Source: DASSUW01 sp036520135 (GTDB lineage Bacteria; Actinomycetota; Thermoleophilia; Solirubrobacterales; Solirubrobacteraceae). Taken from it: a DNA stretch of 13,280 bases. This document shows, piece by piece, positions 1 through 6,430 of this stretch. The notes beneath the pieces were generated by a model. The model did not search any database, was not told the DNA's origin, and worked only from the letters and a program-made list of their open reading frames with translations. How positions within the stretch are numbered: the first letter of the stretch is position 1; every line of letters starts with the position of its first letter. A program made the position numbers and the translations under genes. The stretch lies in assembly GCA_036520135.1 (NCBI GenBank), contig DATDKF010000006.1:1-13280 (forward strand), read 5' to 3'.

Positions 1-1
1 C

Positions 2-1714
2 GTCCCTCCCTTCCCCGGTGGGTCGTTGCGGCAGGCCGCCGGGCTCGTCTCCGACGAGGTCGAGCTCTACCACCGGACGTACACCACGCTGTTGCGCTCC
101 TCGGGCGAGACGCTGCTGCGCGTGCTCGAGCCGTCGCACCGGTCGATGAACTCGAGCCTGCACCCGCTCGCCGCGACCAGCGACATCGACCTCGGCGCGT
201 TCCTGTACGCGATGCGGCGGCTGCCTGCCGGCATCTGGCAGGCCGGCGTGATCGTCATGGGGCAGGAGGCGCGCGTGTTCGACCGCGCCGGCGTCGGCCG
301 GATCGAGGAGTGGGACCCGGTCGAGGCGCCCGCGCGCCGGCGCCGCTGGTACGACAACCACGAGGGCACGATGGCGGTGCTGCTCGCGTCTACCTCGGAT
401 CTCGACGACCTGATCCCGACGCTCGTCGCCTACCAGGTGGAATGGAACAAGATCCATGCGGCGGTGCGGGCGGCCGACACGCCGGACGGCGACGACCCCG
501 ATCCCGCCGCGTGCGCTGACGCCTACGGCGGCGTGGCCGAGGACTGGATCCGGATCCGCGAGGCGTGGGGCGACCTGCGCTCGTTCCTCGAGGAGATCCG
601 GGGGGGACGACTGAACTTGCGGATCCGCATGCTCGGCGGCTCGCAGGCCGGCTACGCGCGCATGACCCGCCGCTGGTGGCAGCCCGTCCGCACGTCGATG
701 GAGCAGCAGGGGCTCGGCGACCGGCCGGTGTACTTCATCTCGTCCAACCCGCACTCGATCGTCAACCTCGTCACGCCGACGGCGCGCGCGGGCGAGGCGG
801 AGATCGTCGCCTTCGTCGAGTCGCACGGCCCCGAGTACCTGCGGGAGGAGCTGGAACGCTTCCGCGAGGGGCGCGCCGAGGGCTCGTGGGAGAACTTCCT
901 GTACTTCGCGGCGCGGCTGTTCTGGGAGGCGCTGCCCGAGGAGGGCGAGGAGTGGCGCCGCCGGCAGGCGGCCGAGCGGGCGCTTGGCGTCACGCACATC
1001 TCCAGCCGCGCGGCGCTGCGCATCTCCTCGCAGGTCATCGCGCTCGACAGGCTCGACCCGAGCGCGCTCGACCCGCGCCTCGGCGCCGTCGACGCCGAGA
1101 CGCTCGCGCGCTCGCCCGCGGTGGTCGTCAACATCGAGTACCCGCTCGGCGTCGCGGCCTACAACATCCTGCGCGAGCTGACCGTCTCGACCGACGTCGT
1201 CAAGGGCGTCTACGTGCTCGGCAAGGCGGCGACGCTGAACGCCGACGTCGGCGACGTGCTGATCTCCGGCGTCATCCACGACGAGCACTCGGGCTCGACG
1301 TACTGGCTCGACAACGCGTTCTCGTTCGACGACATCGCGCCGTTTCTGCGCTTCGGCTCCGGGCTCGACAACCAGCGTGCGGTCACGGTCAAGAGCACGT
1401 TCCTGCAGAACCGCGAGTACCTCGACTTCTACTACCGCGAGGCCTACACGGTCGTGGAGATGGAGGCCGGGCCGTTCTGCAACGCGGTCTACGAGATCGC
1501 CGACGCCGACCGCTTCCCGATCGGCGAGGCGGTCAACTTCGCCAAGCTCCCGATCGACTTCGGGATCATCCATTACGCATCTGACACCCCGTACACGCAG
1601 GCGCGCACGCTCGGCGCCCGCGGGCTCTCCTACTACGGGATGGACTCGACGTACGCGAGCTCCCTGGCGATCCTGCGGCGGATCTTCAAGCTCGAAGGGG
1701 CCCTGACCGACTAG
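2..1714 (+). CDS. Uncharacterised protein with nucleoside phosphorylase-like C-terminal domain (5' end uncertain, possibly partial)
   Basis: The reading frame is open from the first complete codon of the window (position 2). The first start-type codon is TTG at 26, giving 562 residues; the true start may lie before the window. Numbering below is from that TTG. The C-terminal ~190 residues look like the nucleoside phosphorylase/nucleosidase superfamily. There is a glycine-containing turn and strand (GKAATLNADVGDVLIS, from residue 399), then VEMEAGPF with a Met479-Glu480 pair like the ribose-binding Met-Glu of MTA/SAH nucleosidase. HYASD follows, with Asp520 where the catalytic acid would be. 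The N-terminal ~370 residues are rich in Trp, Arg and Glu and match nothing I can name with confidence. I think this is an actinobacterial DUF family (possibly DUF6909), recalled rather than checked. No signal peptide or membrane helix is seen, so it is probably cytoplasmic. Its stop shares CTAG with the convergent marR stop. Confidence 0.75.
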   Translation, partial: VPPFPGGSLRQAAGLVSDEVELYHRTYTTLLRSSGETLLRVLEPSHRSMNSSLHPLAATSDIDLGAFLYAMRRLPAGIWQAGVIVMGQEARVFDRAGVGRIEEWDPVEAPARRRRWYDNHEGTMAVLLASTSDLDDLIPTLVAYQVEWNKIHAAVRAADTPDGDDPDPAACADAYGGVAEDWIRIREAWGDLRSFLEEIRGGRLNLRIRMLGGSQAGYARMTRRWWQPVRTSMEQQGLGDRPVYFISSNPHSIVNLVTPTARAGEAEIVAFVESHGPEYLREELERFREGRAEGSWENFLYFAARLFWEALPEEGEEWRRRQAAERALGVTHISSRAALRISSQVIALDRLDPSALDPRLGAVDAETLARSPAVVVNIEYPLGVAAYNILRELTVSTDVVKGVYVLGKAATLNADVGDVLISGVIHDEHSGSTYWLDNAFSFDDIAPFLRFGSGLDNQRAVTVKSTFLQNREYLDFYYREAYTVVEMEAGPFCNAVYEIADADRFPIGEAVNFAKLPIDFGIIHYASDTPYTQARTLGARGLSYYGMDSTYASSLAILRRIFKLEGALTD

Positions 1715-2544
1715 ATCCCGACGAGCTTGCGCAGCAGCGCGCGCAGCTCGTCGTCGTCGGGGATCGGGATGTTCTCGGCCGCCGCGCGCGCCCGCGTAAG
1801 CACGCGCTTGCCCTCGGCGGTGGTGGTGACGGTGTAGGAGCGGCGGTCGGCGGGGTTGCGGCGGCGCTCGACGAGGCCGAGCCGCTCGAGGTCGTCGACG
1901 ATCTGCGTGACCATCGTCGCGCTGATGGCCATGGCGCCGGTCAGGGCCTGCTGCGAGGCCGGCCCGAGCTCGTCGAGCGCGACGAGAACGCCGTAGTGGC
2001 GGATCTCGATCGGCAGGTCGCGGAACGCCTCGTTGGCGCGGTCGCGGGCAAGGAAGTGCGCCTGGACGACGAGGAAGCCGGTGAGGTCGGCGAGCCGCGG
2101 CGGGATCAGGCGGTCCTCGGCCGCGATCAGGTCGCGCAGCAGCTCGTTCAGCCGCGCGCGCTCGGCGGCGGTGAGCCGCGCCGACATGGTTCCGCTGGCC
2201 TCCTTCACGCGCGGCTCCATCTCAACGACGGCCGCCTCGCCCGCGGGCGTGACGTGCAGCCGGTAGGAGCGGCGATCGTCCGCGTCGCGCCGACGCTCGA
2301 CCCAACCGCGCCGCTCGAGCTCGTCGACGATCCCGACGACCAGCGTGCGGTTCACGCGCATCTTCTCGGCCAGTTGCTGCTGGGAGATCGGGCCGGTCGT
2401 GAGCAGCCCGACGAGCAGCGAGAAGTCGCGCGGGTGCGCGGCTTCGGGCATCGCCTCGACCTTCGCGCGGTGGGCATGGTCGTACGCCACCCGCAGCAGG
2501 TAGCCGATGTGGTCGTTGAGCCGGATGTCGGGGAGCGTATTCAT
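1711..2544 (-). CDS. Tandem (fused) double MarR-family transcriptional regulator
   Basis: This 277-residue DNA-binding repressor or activator holds two complete MarR winged-helix units in one chain; ordinary MarR proteins have one unit of ~140-150 residues and dimerise. Unit 1 contains LLTTGPISQQQLAEKM, then VVGIVDELERRGWVERRR and DDRRSYRLHVTPAGE, the recognition helix and wing. Unit 2 repeats the pattern with LDELGPASQQALTGAM, VTQIVDDLERLGLVERRR and DRRSYTVTTTAEGK. The chain may therefore fold as a single-chain pseudodimer. I chose the ATG at 2544 (MNTLPDIRL). The frame has upstream starts at 2571 and 2652, but those would put a candidate operator inside the coding region, and 2652 overlaps the exporter start. 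No clear ribosome-binding site is visible, and the leader would be very short. It diverges from the DHA2 exporter at 2652, the classic MarR-controls-efflux arrangement, and probably also regulates itself. Confidence 0.9.
   Translation of the reverse strand: MNTLPDIRLNDHIGYLLRVAYDHAHRAKVEAMPEAAHPRDFSLLVGLLTTGPISQQQLAEKMRVNRTLVVGIVDELERRGWVERRRDADDRRSYRLHVTPAGEAAVVEMEPRVKEASGTMSARLTAAERARLNELLRDLIAAEDRLIPPRLADLTGFLVVQAHFLARDRANEAFRDLPIEIRHYGVLVALDELGPASQQALTGAMAISATMVTQIVDDLERLGLVERRRNPADRRSYTVTTTAEGKRVLTRARAAAENIPIPDDDELRALLRKLVGI
1714..1765. terminator. Possible hairpin at the convergent 3' ends
   Basis: GATCCCGACGAGCT (1714-1727) can pair with AGCTCGTC (1745-1752) and GGGATC (1760-1765), leaving a 7-nt bulge on the right arm. 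It starts at the last base of the upstream gene's stop codon and lies within the last codons of marR. There is no T tract, so any terminator role is a guess. The repeat may simply reflect the marR coding sequence (Asp-Asp-Asp-Glu-Leu). Confidence 0.25.
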
Positions 2545-2547
2545 CTT

Positions 2548-2560
2548 CTTGATCGTGAAG
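2548..2560. promoter_or_regulatory. Candidate MarR operator site 1 (marR side)
   Basis: CTTGATCGTGAAG is an imperfect palindrome that ends 3 nt upstream of the chosen marR ATG. It lies within a wider inverted repeat, ATCTTC...GAAGAT (2543-2562), centred on GATC. Twelve of its 13 bases match operator site 2 read on the minus strand. Bound protein would cover the expected transcription or translation start of marR. The operator role is inferred from position and symmetry. Confidence 0.5.
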
Positions 2561-2577
2561 ATACCAACCATCAATAG

Positions 2578-2590
2578 CTTGACGATCAAG
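2578..2590. promoter_or_regulatory. Candidate MarR operator site 2 (exporter promoter side)
   Basis: CTTGACGATCAAG has perfect 5-bp arms, CTTGA and TCAAG, around a 3-bp centre. On the minus strand it reads CTTGATCGTCAAG, one base different from site 1. The two centres (2554 and 2584) are exactly 30 bp apart, about three helical turns. It overlaps the proposed -35 box of the exporter promoter, so binding should block transcription. Confidence 0.55.
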
Positions 2591-2607
2591 ATCTGCAGGA
2601 GTACGGT
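2579..2607 (+). promoter_or_regulatory. Candidate sigma70-type promoter for the DHA2 exporter
   Basis: TTGACG (2579-2584, five of six consensus bases) is followed after 17 bp by TACGGT (2602-2607, three of six bases, with the key TA and final T kept). Transcription would start near 2614, leaving a leader of ~38 nt with a strong ribosome-binding site. It overlaps operator site 2. Confidence 0.45.
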
Positions 2608-2651
2608 GTGCGCAGGTCTTCGCTCCCCTCTCTCCCCAGGAGGCTCCCCCA

Positions 2652-4106
2652 ATGGACCGCAAGTGGTGGACGCTGGTCGCGGTCTGCACCGGCGTCTTCA
2701 TGCTCCTGCTCGACATCACGATCGTGACCGTCGCGCTCCCCGACATCCAGCGGTCGCTCGGCGCGTCGCTGTCCGATCTGCAGTGGGTGATCGATGCGTA
2801 CGCGCTGTCGCTCGCCGCGCTGCTCCTCACTGCCGGCTCGATCGCCGATCGTGCCGGCCGCCGCGTCGTGTTCGCGACCGGCATCGTCGTCTTCACGGCG
2901 GGCTCGGCGCTCTGCGGGGCGGCCGGCGATCCCGCGTTGCTGGCCGTGTCGCGCGCCCTGCAGGGCATCGGCGGCGCGATCATGTTCGCGACGTCGCTCG
3001 CGCTGCTCGCGAACGCCTTCCACGGCCGTGACCGCGGCACCGCGTTCGGCGTGTTCGGCGCCGTCACCGGCATCGCCGTCGCCGTCGGCCCCGTGCTCGG
3101 CGGCGCGATCACCAGCGGCCTGTCCTGGCGCTGGATCTTCTTCGTGAACATCCCGATCGGGATCGCCGCGCTGGCCGTGACGCTGCTCAAGGTCGACGAG
3201 TCGCGCGACCCGCAGGCGCGCCGGATCGACTACGCCGGCTTCACGACATTCAGCGCCGGCCTGGCCGCGCTCGTGTACGGGTTGATCCGCAGCAACGAGG
3301 ACGGCTGGGGCTCGACCACGGTTATCGGCGCGCTGGCCGTCGCCGCCGTGCTCCTCACGGCGTTCGTCATCGTCGAGCGCGTGCAGCGCGAGCCGATGTT
3401 CGACCTGTCGCTCGTGAAAGTGCCGACGTTCGTCGGCGGCCTCACGTCGGCGTTCGGCATCTCGGCGTCGCTGTTCTCGCTGCTGACGTACATCGTGCTG
3501 TACATCCAGAACCTGCTCGGCTACTCGGCGGTCGAGGCCGGCGTTCGCGTCCTGCCGCTGACCGGCGCGATCTTCCTCACCGCGGGCATCGCCGGCCGCC
3601 TGTCGGCGCGGGTGCCGACGCGGCTGCTGATCGGGCCCGGGTTCGTCCTCATCGGCATCGGGCTGCTGCTCATGCACGGTCTCACCCCCAGCGACGACTG
3701 GACCGCGCTGCTCGCCGGCATGGTCGTCGCGGGCGTCGGCGCCGGGCTGGTCAACGTGCCGCTGGCCTCGACCGCCGTGGCCGTGGTCGAGCCGGCGCGG
3801 GCGGGTATGGCATCGGGCGTGAACTCGACGTTCCGGCAGGTCGGCATCGCCACCGGCATCGCCGCGCTCGGCGCGATCTTCTCGCACAGCGTCGGCGCCG
3901 CGGCGACGCCGCAGGCGTTCGTCGACGGCCTCAACAACATCCTCGTCGTCGGCGCTGTGGTGGCGTTCGTGTCGGCGGTCGCCGCGTTCGCGCTGATCCG
4001 CCAGCGCGACTACGTGGTCGCGCCGACGAGCTCGAGCACGACGACCTCGGGCGGCGCGAGCAGCCGCAGCGGCAGGCCGCTCGTCCCCAGCCCCGAGGTG
4101 ACGTAG
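2652..4106 (+). CDS. DHA2 (EmrB/QacA-type) major facilitator drug:H+ antiporter
   Basis: This 484-residue inner-membrane exporter of the 14-helix DHA2 family uses the proton gradient to expel toxic, usually lipophilic, compounds. Family motifs are in order: LDITIVTVALPDI (20-32, with the helix-1 Asp21), motif A GSIADRAGRR (62-71), motif B RALQGIGGAI (101-110), the antiporter motif C GIAVAVGPVLGG (140-151), and WRWIFFVNIPIG (159-170). AGGAGG at 2638-2643, 8 nt before the ATG, fixes the start. It diverges from the double-MarR gene, which very likely controls it. The last ~32 residues (from about 453) are a Ser/Thr/Gly/Pro-rich tail whose DNA overlaps, on the other strand, the last 97 bp of the convergent metallophosphoesterase gene. 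The exported compound cannot be told from sequence. Confidence 0.95.
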   Translation: MDRKWWTLVAVCTGVFMLLLDITIVTVALPDIQRSLGASLSDLQWVIDAYALSLAALLLTAGSIADRAGRRVVFATGIVVFTAGSALCGAAGDPALLAVSRALQGIGGAIMFATSLALLANAFHGRDRGTAFGVFGAVTGIAVAVGPVLGGAITSGLSWRWIFFVNIPIGIAALAVTLLKVDESRDPQARRIDYAGFTTFSAGLAALVYGLIRSNEDGWGSTTVIGALAVAAVLLTAFVIVERVQREPMFDLSLVKVPTFVGGLTSAFGISASLFSLLTYIVLYIQNLLGYSAVEAGVRVLPLTGAIFLTAGIAGRLSARVPTRLLIGPGFVLIGIGLLLMHGLTPSDDWTALLAGMVVAGVGAGLVNVPLASTAVAVVEPARAGMASGVNSTFRQVGIATGIAALGAIFSHSVGAAATPQAFVDGLNNILVVGAVVAFVSAVAAFALIRQRDYVVAPTSSSTTTSGGASSRSGRPLVPSPEVT

Positions 4107-4822
4107 AGGTGGCGGCCGTCCTCGATCACGTGGCCCCGGGCGTAGCGCTCGCCGTAGCGCGACGGGATCACGGCGCGGCGCAGGATCGGGATCGGGATCT
4201 GCCCGCCGTGCGTGTGGCCGGAGAGCGTGAGCGCGACCCGGTCCGGCACGTACGGGAAGACGTCCGGATTGTGGGCGAGCAGCACGACGGGCGCGCCGGC
4301 CGGCACTCCGGCCAGCGCGCCCGGTAGGTCCGCCCGGCGCTGGCGAAGGTCGGCGAGGCCGGCGACGTAGAGGCCGCCGGTCTCGACGACGCGGTTCTCG
4401 AGCACCTCGATGCCGGCCATGCGCAGCGCGCGCCACATGTCGTCGCCGGCCTGCTTCCAGTCGTGGTTGCCGAGGACGGCGAACGTACCGAGCGGCGCCT
4501 CCAGGGCGGCCAGCTCGCGCGCGACCAGCTCGGGCGCGACCCGCCCGCCCCACACCGGGTGCGCGTCGATGTAGTCGCCGAGCAGGAGCATGACGTCGGG
4601 CGCCTCCTCGTTGAGGCGCTCGACCCAGCGGGCGATCGCGCTCGGCCCGGCGTGCAGCGCGCCGGCGTGCAGGTCGGAGAGCAGGCCCAGCCGCAGTCCG
4701 TCGAGCTCTGCCGGCCAGCCCGGGAGTCGCAGCGTGCGGCGGACGGTGACCAGCCGCCGCGGCTCGATCCAGCCCGCGTAGACCAGCACGCCTGCCGCGG
4801 CGGCGGCAGCGAGCCGTCTCAC
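4010..4822 (-). CDS. Membrane-anchored metallophosphoesterase, YkuE/YaeI type (calcineurin-like)
   Basis: This 270-residue protein belongs to the calcineurin-like phosphoesterases and uses two metal ions to split phosphate esters. The YkuE/YaeI branch has been linked to envelope or lipid phosphate esters; the substrate here is unknown. The N-terminus (RRLAAAAAAGVLVYAGW) is a short membrane anchor or uncleaved signal. Metal-binding motifs are complete and in order: SDLHAG with Asp50 and His52, GDYID with Asp83, GNHD (118-121), AHNPD with His184, and GHTHGG (202-207) with His203 and His205. I chose GTG 4822 because it overlaps the ribokinase stop in the four bases GTGA, a sign of coupled translation, and has GAGG 4 nt upstream. 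An upstream extension would only read through ribokinase. Its 3' end overlaps the convergent exporter by 97 bp. Confidence 0.9.
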   Translation of the reverse strand: MRRLAAAAAAGVLVYAGWIEPRRLVTVRRTLRLPGWPAELDGLRLGLLSDLHAGALHAGPSAIARWVERLNEEAPDVMLLLGDYIDAHPVWGGRVAPELVARELAALEAPLGTFAVLGNHDWKQAGDDMWRALRMAGIEVLENRVVETGGLYVAGLADLRQRRADLPGALAGVPAGAPVVLLAHNPDVFPYVPDRVALTLSGHTHGGQIPIPILRRAVIPSRYGERYARGHVIEDGRHLYVTSGLGTSGLPLRLLAPPEVVVLELVGATT

Positions 4823-5790
4823 CGAACCTCGTGGCGGCGCGGCATCCCTGCGCGGGCGCCGGCCGCGCGGGTCGACAGCGCCGCGGCGGCGAGCGCGAAG
4901 CGTGCGGCGTCGCGCAGCGGGATGCCGGCGGCGAGCTCGGCGGCGAGCGCGCCGTTCACGGTGTCGCCGGCGCCGGTCGTGTCGACGACGTCGACCGCCG
5001 GCGCGGGCAGCCGCTCGGCCGTGTCGTCGAGCAGCAGCGCCCCGTCCGGCCCGAGCGTGACGAGCACCGGCGCGCCCGTGTGGTCGGCGAGCGCGCGCGC
5101 CGCAGCCTCGGGGTCGTCTTCGCCGGTCAGCGCCCGCGCCTCGTCGGCATTCGGGGTCAGCAGCACGCCGGCGATCCCGGCGGGCAATGGCCGCGCCGGC
5201 GCGGGGTTGAGGATCGCGGTCCACCCGGCCGCGCGAGCTGCCCGCGCGCCCGCCACCACCGCCGCCTCCGGCACCTCGTGGCCGAGCAGCACAACACCCG
5301 CGGCCGCGCCGCCGCCGGCGGACGAGGCCGGGGGGGCGGCGACACCGGCGGGCTCGGCGCCGTAGGACGGCTCCGTGGCGCCGGCCGGGCTCGCCACCAG
5401 CGGCGTGAGCGCGGCGGCCACGGCATCGCCGGTCAGCGCCGCGTTCGCGCCGGACGCGACGGCGATCTGGTTCTCGCCGCGCTCGTCGACCACGATCACC
5501 GCGACGCCGGTCGCGACGCCCTCGACGCGGGCGGCGGCGGACACGTCCACGCCCTCGCCGGCGAGCTCCCGCAGCGCCTCCTCGCCGAGGTCGTCGTTCC
5601 CCACCGCGCCGACGAACGCCACCCGCGCGCCGAGCCGCGCGGCGGCGACGGCCTGGTTGGCGCCCTTCCCGCCGCCGTGGCGCGCGAACGTCCCGCCGCT
5701 CACGGTCTCGCCCGGCCGCGGCAGCTGCCGCACCGAGACCACGAGATCGGCGTTGACCGACCCCACCACCACGACCGCTGCCTCCGACAT
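4819..5790 (-). CDS. rbsK: Ribokinase, PfkB-family sugar kinase
   Basis: Cytoplasmic kinase that phosphorylates D-ribose at O5 with ATP, feeding it to the pentose phosphate pathway and nucleotide synthesis. The 323 residues compare with ~300-310 for typical ribokinases. Signatures are GSVNADLVV (10-18), the substrate-binding GGGKGANQ (39-46), ENQIAV (106-111) and the anion-hole motif DTTGAGD (270-276) with catalytic Asp276. Oddly, about 34 residues (~132-165) of Ala/Gly/Pro/Ser-rich sequence replace the usual tight turn before the strand VVLLGHEVPE. This stretch is encoded around 5295-5397 and includes a run of seven G. No good ribosome-binding site precedes the ATG. It follows the short DUF202 gene by 36 bp, and its stop overlaps the phosphoesterase start. 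Another PfkB sugar kinase specificity is possible, but the motifs favour ribose. Confidence 0.9.
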   Translation of the reverse strand: MSEAAVVVVGSVNADLVVSVRQLPRPGETVSGGTFARHGGGKGANQAVAAARLGARVAFVGAVGNDDLGEEALRELAGEGVDVSAAARVEGVATGVAVIVVDERGENQIAVASGANAALTGDAVAAALTPLVASPAGATEPSYGAEPAGVAAPPASSAGGGAAAGVVLLGHEVPEAAVVAGARAARAAGWTAILNPAPARPLPAGIAGVLLTPNADEARALTGEDDPEAAARALADHTGAPVLVTLGPDGALLLDDTAERLPAPAVDVVDTTGAGDTVNGALAAELAAGIPLRDAARFALAAAALSTRAAGARAGMPRRHEVR

Positions 5791-5826
5791 GGACGGCGCA
5801 GCGTACGAGGTCGCTCCACGTCCCGG

Positions 5827-6060
5827 CTAGACCGCGACGATCAGAACGGCGGTGGCGGCGGCGAAGACCGTCGTGGCGGCGAGCGCGCGGGGGGTCCGGG
5901 AGCGCAGACCGCCGGCGATGACCAGCAGCGCCGCCGAAACGCCGAGCCATGCGTGTGTGTGCGTAGCCGCCAGCGCCCCGATCAGCAGGAAGGCGAGCCG
6001 CGACCGCTGCCAGGCGAGGCCGGTGCGCTCGGCCCACTGAGTCTCAGGCGCGGATGGCAC
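5827..6060 (-). CDS. Short DUF202-family membrane protein
   Basis: A 77-residue protein with ERTGLAWQRSRLA (11-23), the DUF202 signature, followed by two or three hydrophobic segments (~22-36, 38-52, 59-77). The GTG start at 6060 overlaps the end of the preceding yidH-like gene by 17 bp, so the two are probably translated together. E. coli also carries two DUF202 proteins side by side (yidH and yidG). This one may be the YidG-like partner, but it is shorter and the identity is unsure. The molecular function of DUF202 is unknown; such small paired membrane proteins may form a heteromer. There is no in-frame ATG to serve as an alternative start. Confidence 0.8.
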   Translation of the reverse strand: MPSAPETQWAERTGLAWQRSRLAFLLIGALAATHTHAWLGVSAALLVIAGGLRSRTPRALAATTVFAAATAVLIVAV

Positions 6061-6406
6061 CGATCACCACCAGGACCGCGATGCCGAGCGCAAGCAGCGC
6101 GATCGCCGGGGGCACGAAGCGCGGCGGCCCGATCACCGGCAGCGGCTCCTTGAGCCGCATCGCGCGCTCGTTCGCCTCCCAGCGCCGGTAGCTCGTCAGC
6201 GCGAGGATGCCGCCGAGGAGGATCGGCGGCAGCGCGACCAGCAGCCGCACGAGCTCCGAGTCGAAGTCGAGCAGCTGGCCGGCGGCGAGGCCGCCGCCGA
6301 TCAGCGCCAGCGCCGTCCGGTTCCAGGCCAGGAACGTGCGCTCGTTGGCGAACGTGAACCGCGGGTCGGGATCCTCGCCGACGTCCCGCAGGGAGGGTGG
6401 CGCCAT
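6044..6406 (-). CDS. yidH: YidH-like DUF202 inner-membrane protein
   Basis: A 120-residue protein, the usual length for YidH. After a short polar N-terminus it carries NERTFLAWNRTALA (21-34), the core DUF202 motif. Three hydrophobic helices follow at about 31-46, 52-72 and 97-118, with a basic loop (YRRWEANERAMRLKEP) between the second and third. The function of the family is unknown. It is the first gene of the probable operon yidH - DUF202 - rbsK - phosphoesterase. The ATG at 6406 is only 24 bp from the divergent glycosylase ATG at 6431. No ribosome-binding site fits, and GATAAT on the minus strand 7-12 nt upstream suggests a leaderless transcript. Confidence 0.88.
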   Translation of the reverse strand: MAPPSLRDVGEDPDPRFTFANERTFLAWNRTALALIGGGLAAGQLLDFDSELVRLLVALPPILLGGILALTSYRRWEANERAMRLKEPLPVIGPPRFVPPAIALLALGIAVLVVIGAIRA

Positions 6407-6412
6407 GGCGCT

Positions 6413-6419
6413 GATTATC
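6413..6419. promoter_or_regulatory. Possible bidirectional -10 box between divergent genes
   Basis: The 24-bp gap between the yidH-like and glycosylase ATGs contains GATTATC. On the minus strand 6419-6414 reads GATAAT (five of six -10 bases); on the plus strand 6413-6418 reads GATTAT (four of six). Both place transcription starts at or next to the start codons, so both messages could be leaderless. I see no convincing -35 boxes. Confidence 0.3.
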
Positions 6420-6430
6420 GTTGGCCGCCC

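Noticed and set aside
2545..2652. Upstream starts for the double-MarR protein (2571, 2652)
   Set aside because: They would place both palindromic operators inside the coding region, and 2652 collides with the exporter ATG. The family N-terminus fits 2544.
2586..4553. Long minus-strand frame of 655 codons
   Set aside because: Arginine/alanine/aspartate-rich composition with no motifs, opposite the well-supported exporter and in another frame of the phosphoesterase. A typical high-GC shadow.
4823..6037. Extension of the phosphoesterase upstream of GTG 4822
   Set aside because: It only reads the ribokinase gene in another frame. The GTGA overlap and GAGG site support 4822.
4831..6153. Plus-strand frame of 440 codons
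   Set aside because: Antisense shadow of ribokinase and the DUF202 genes. No recognisable domain; Arg/Gly/Ala-rich.
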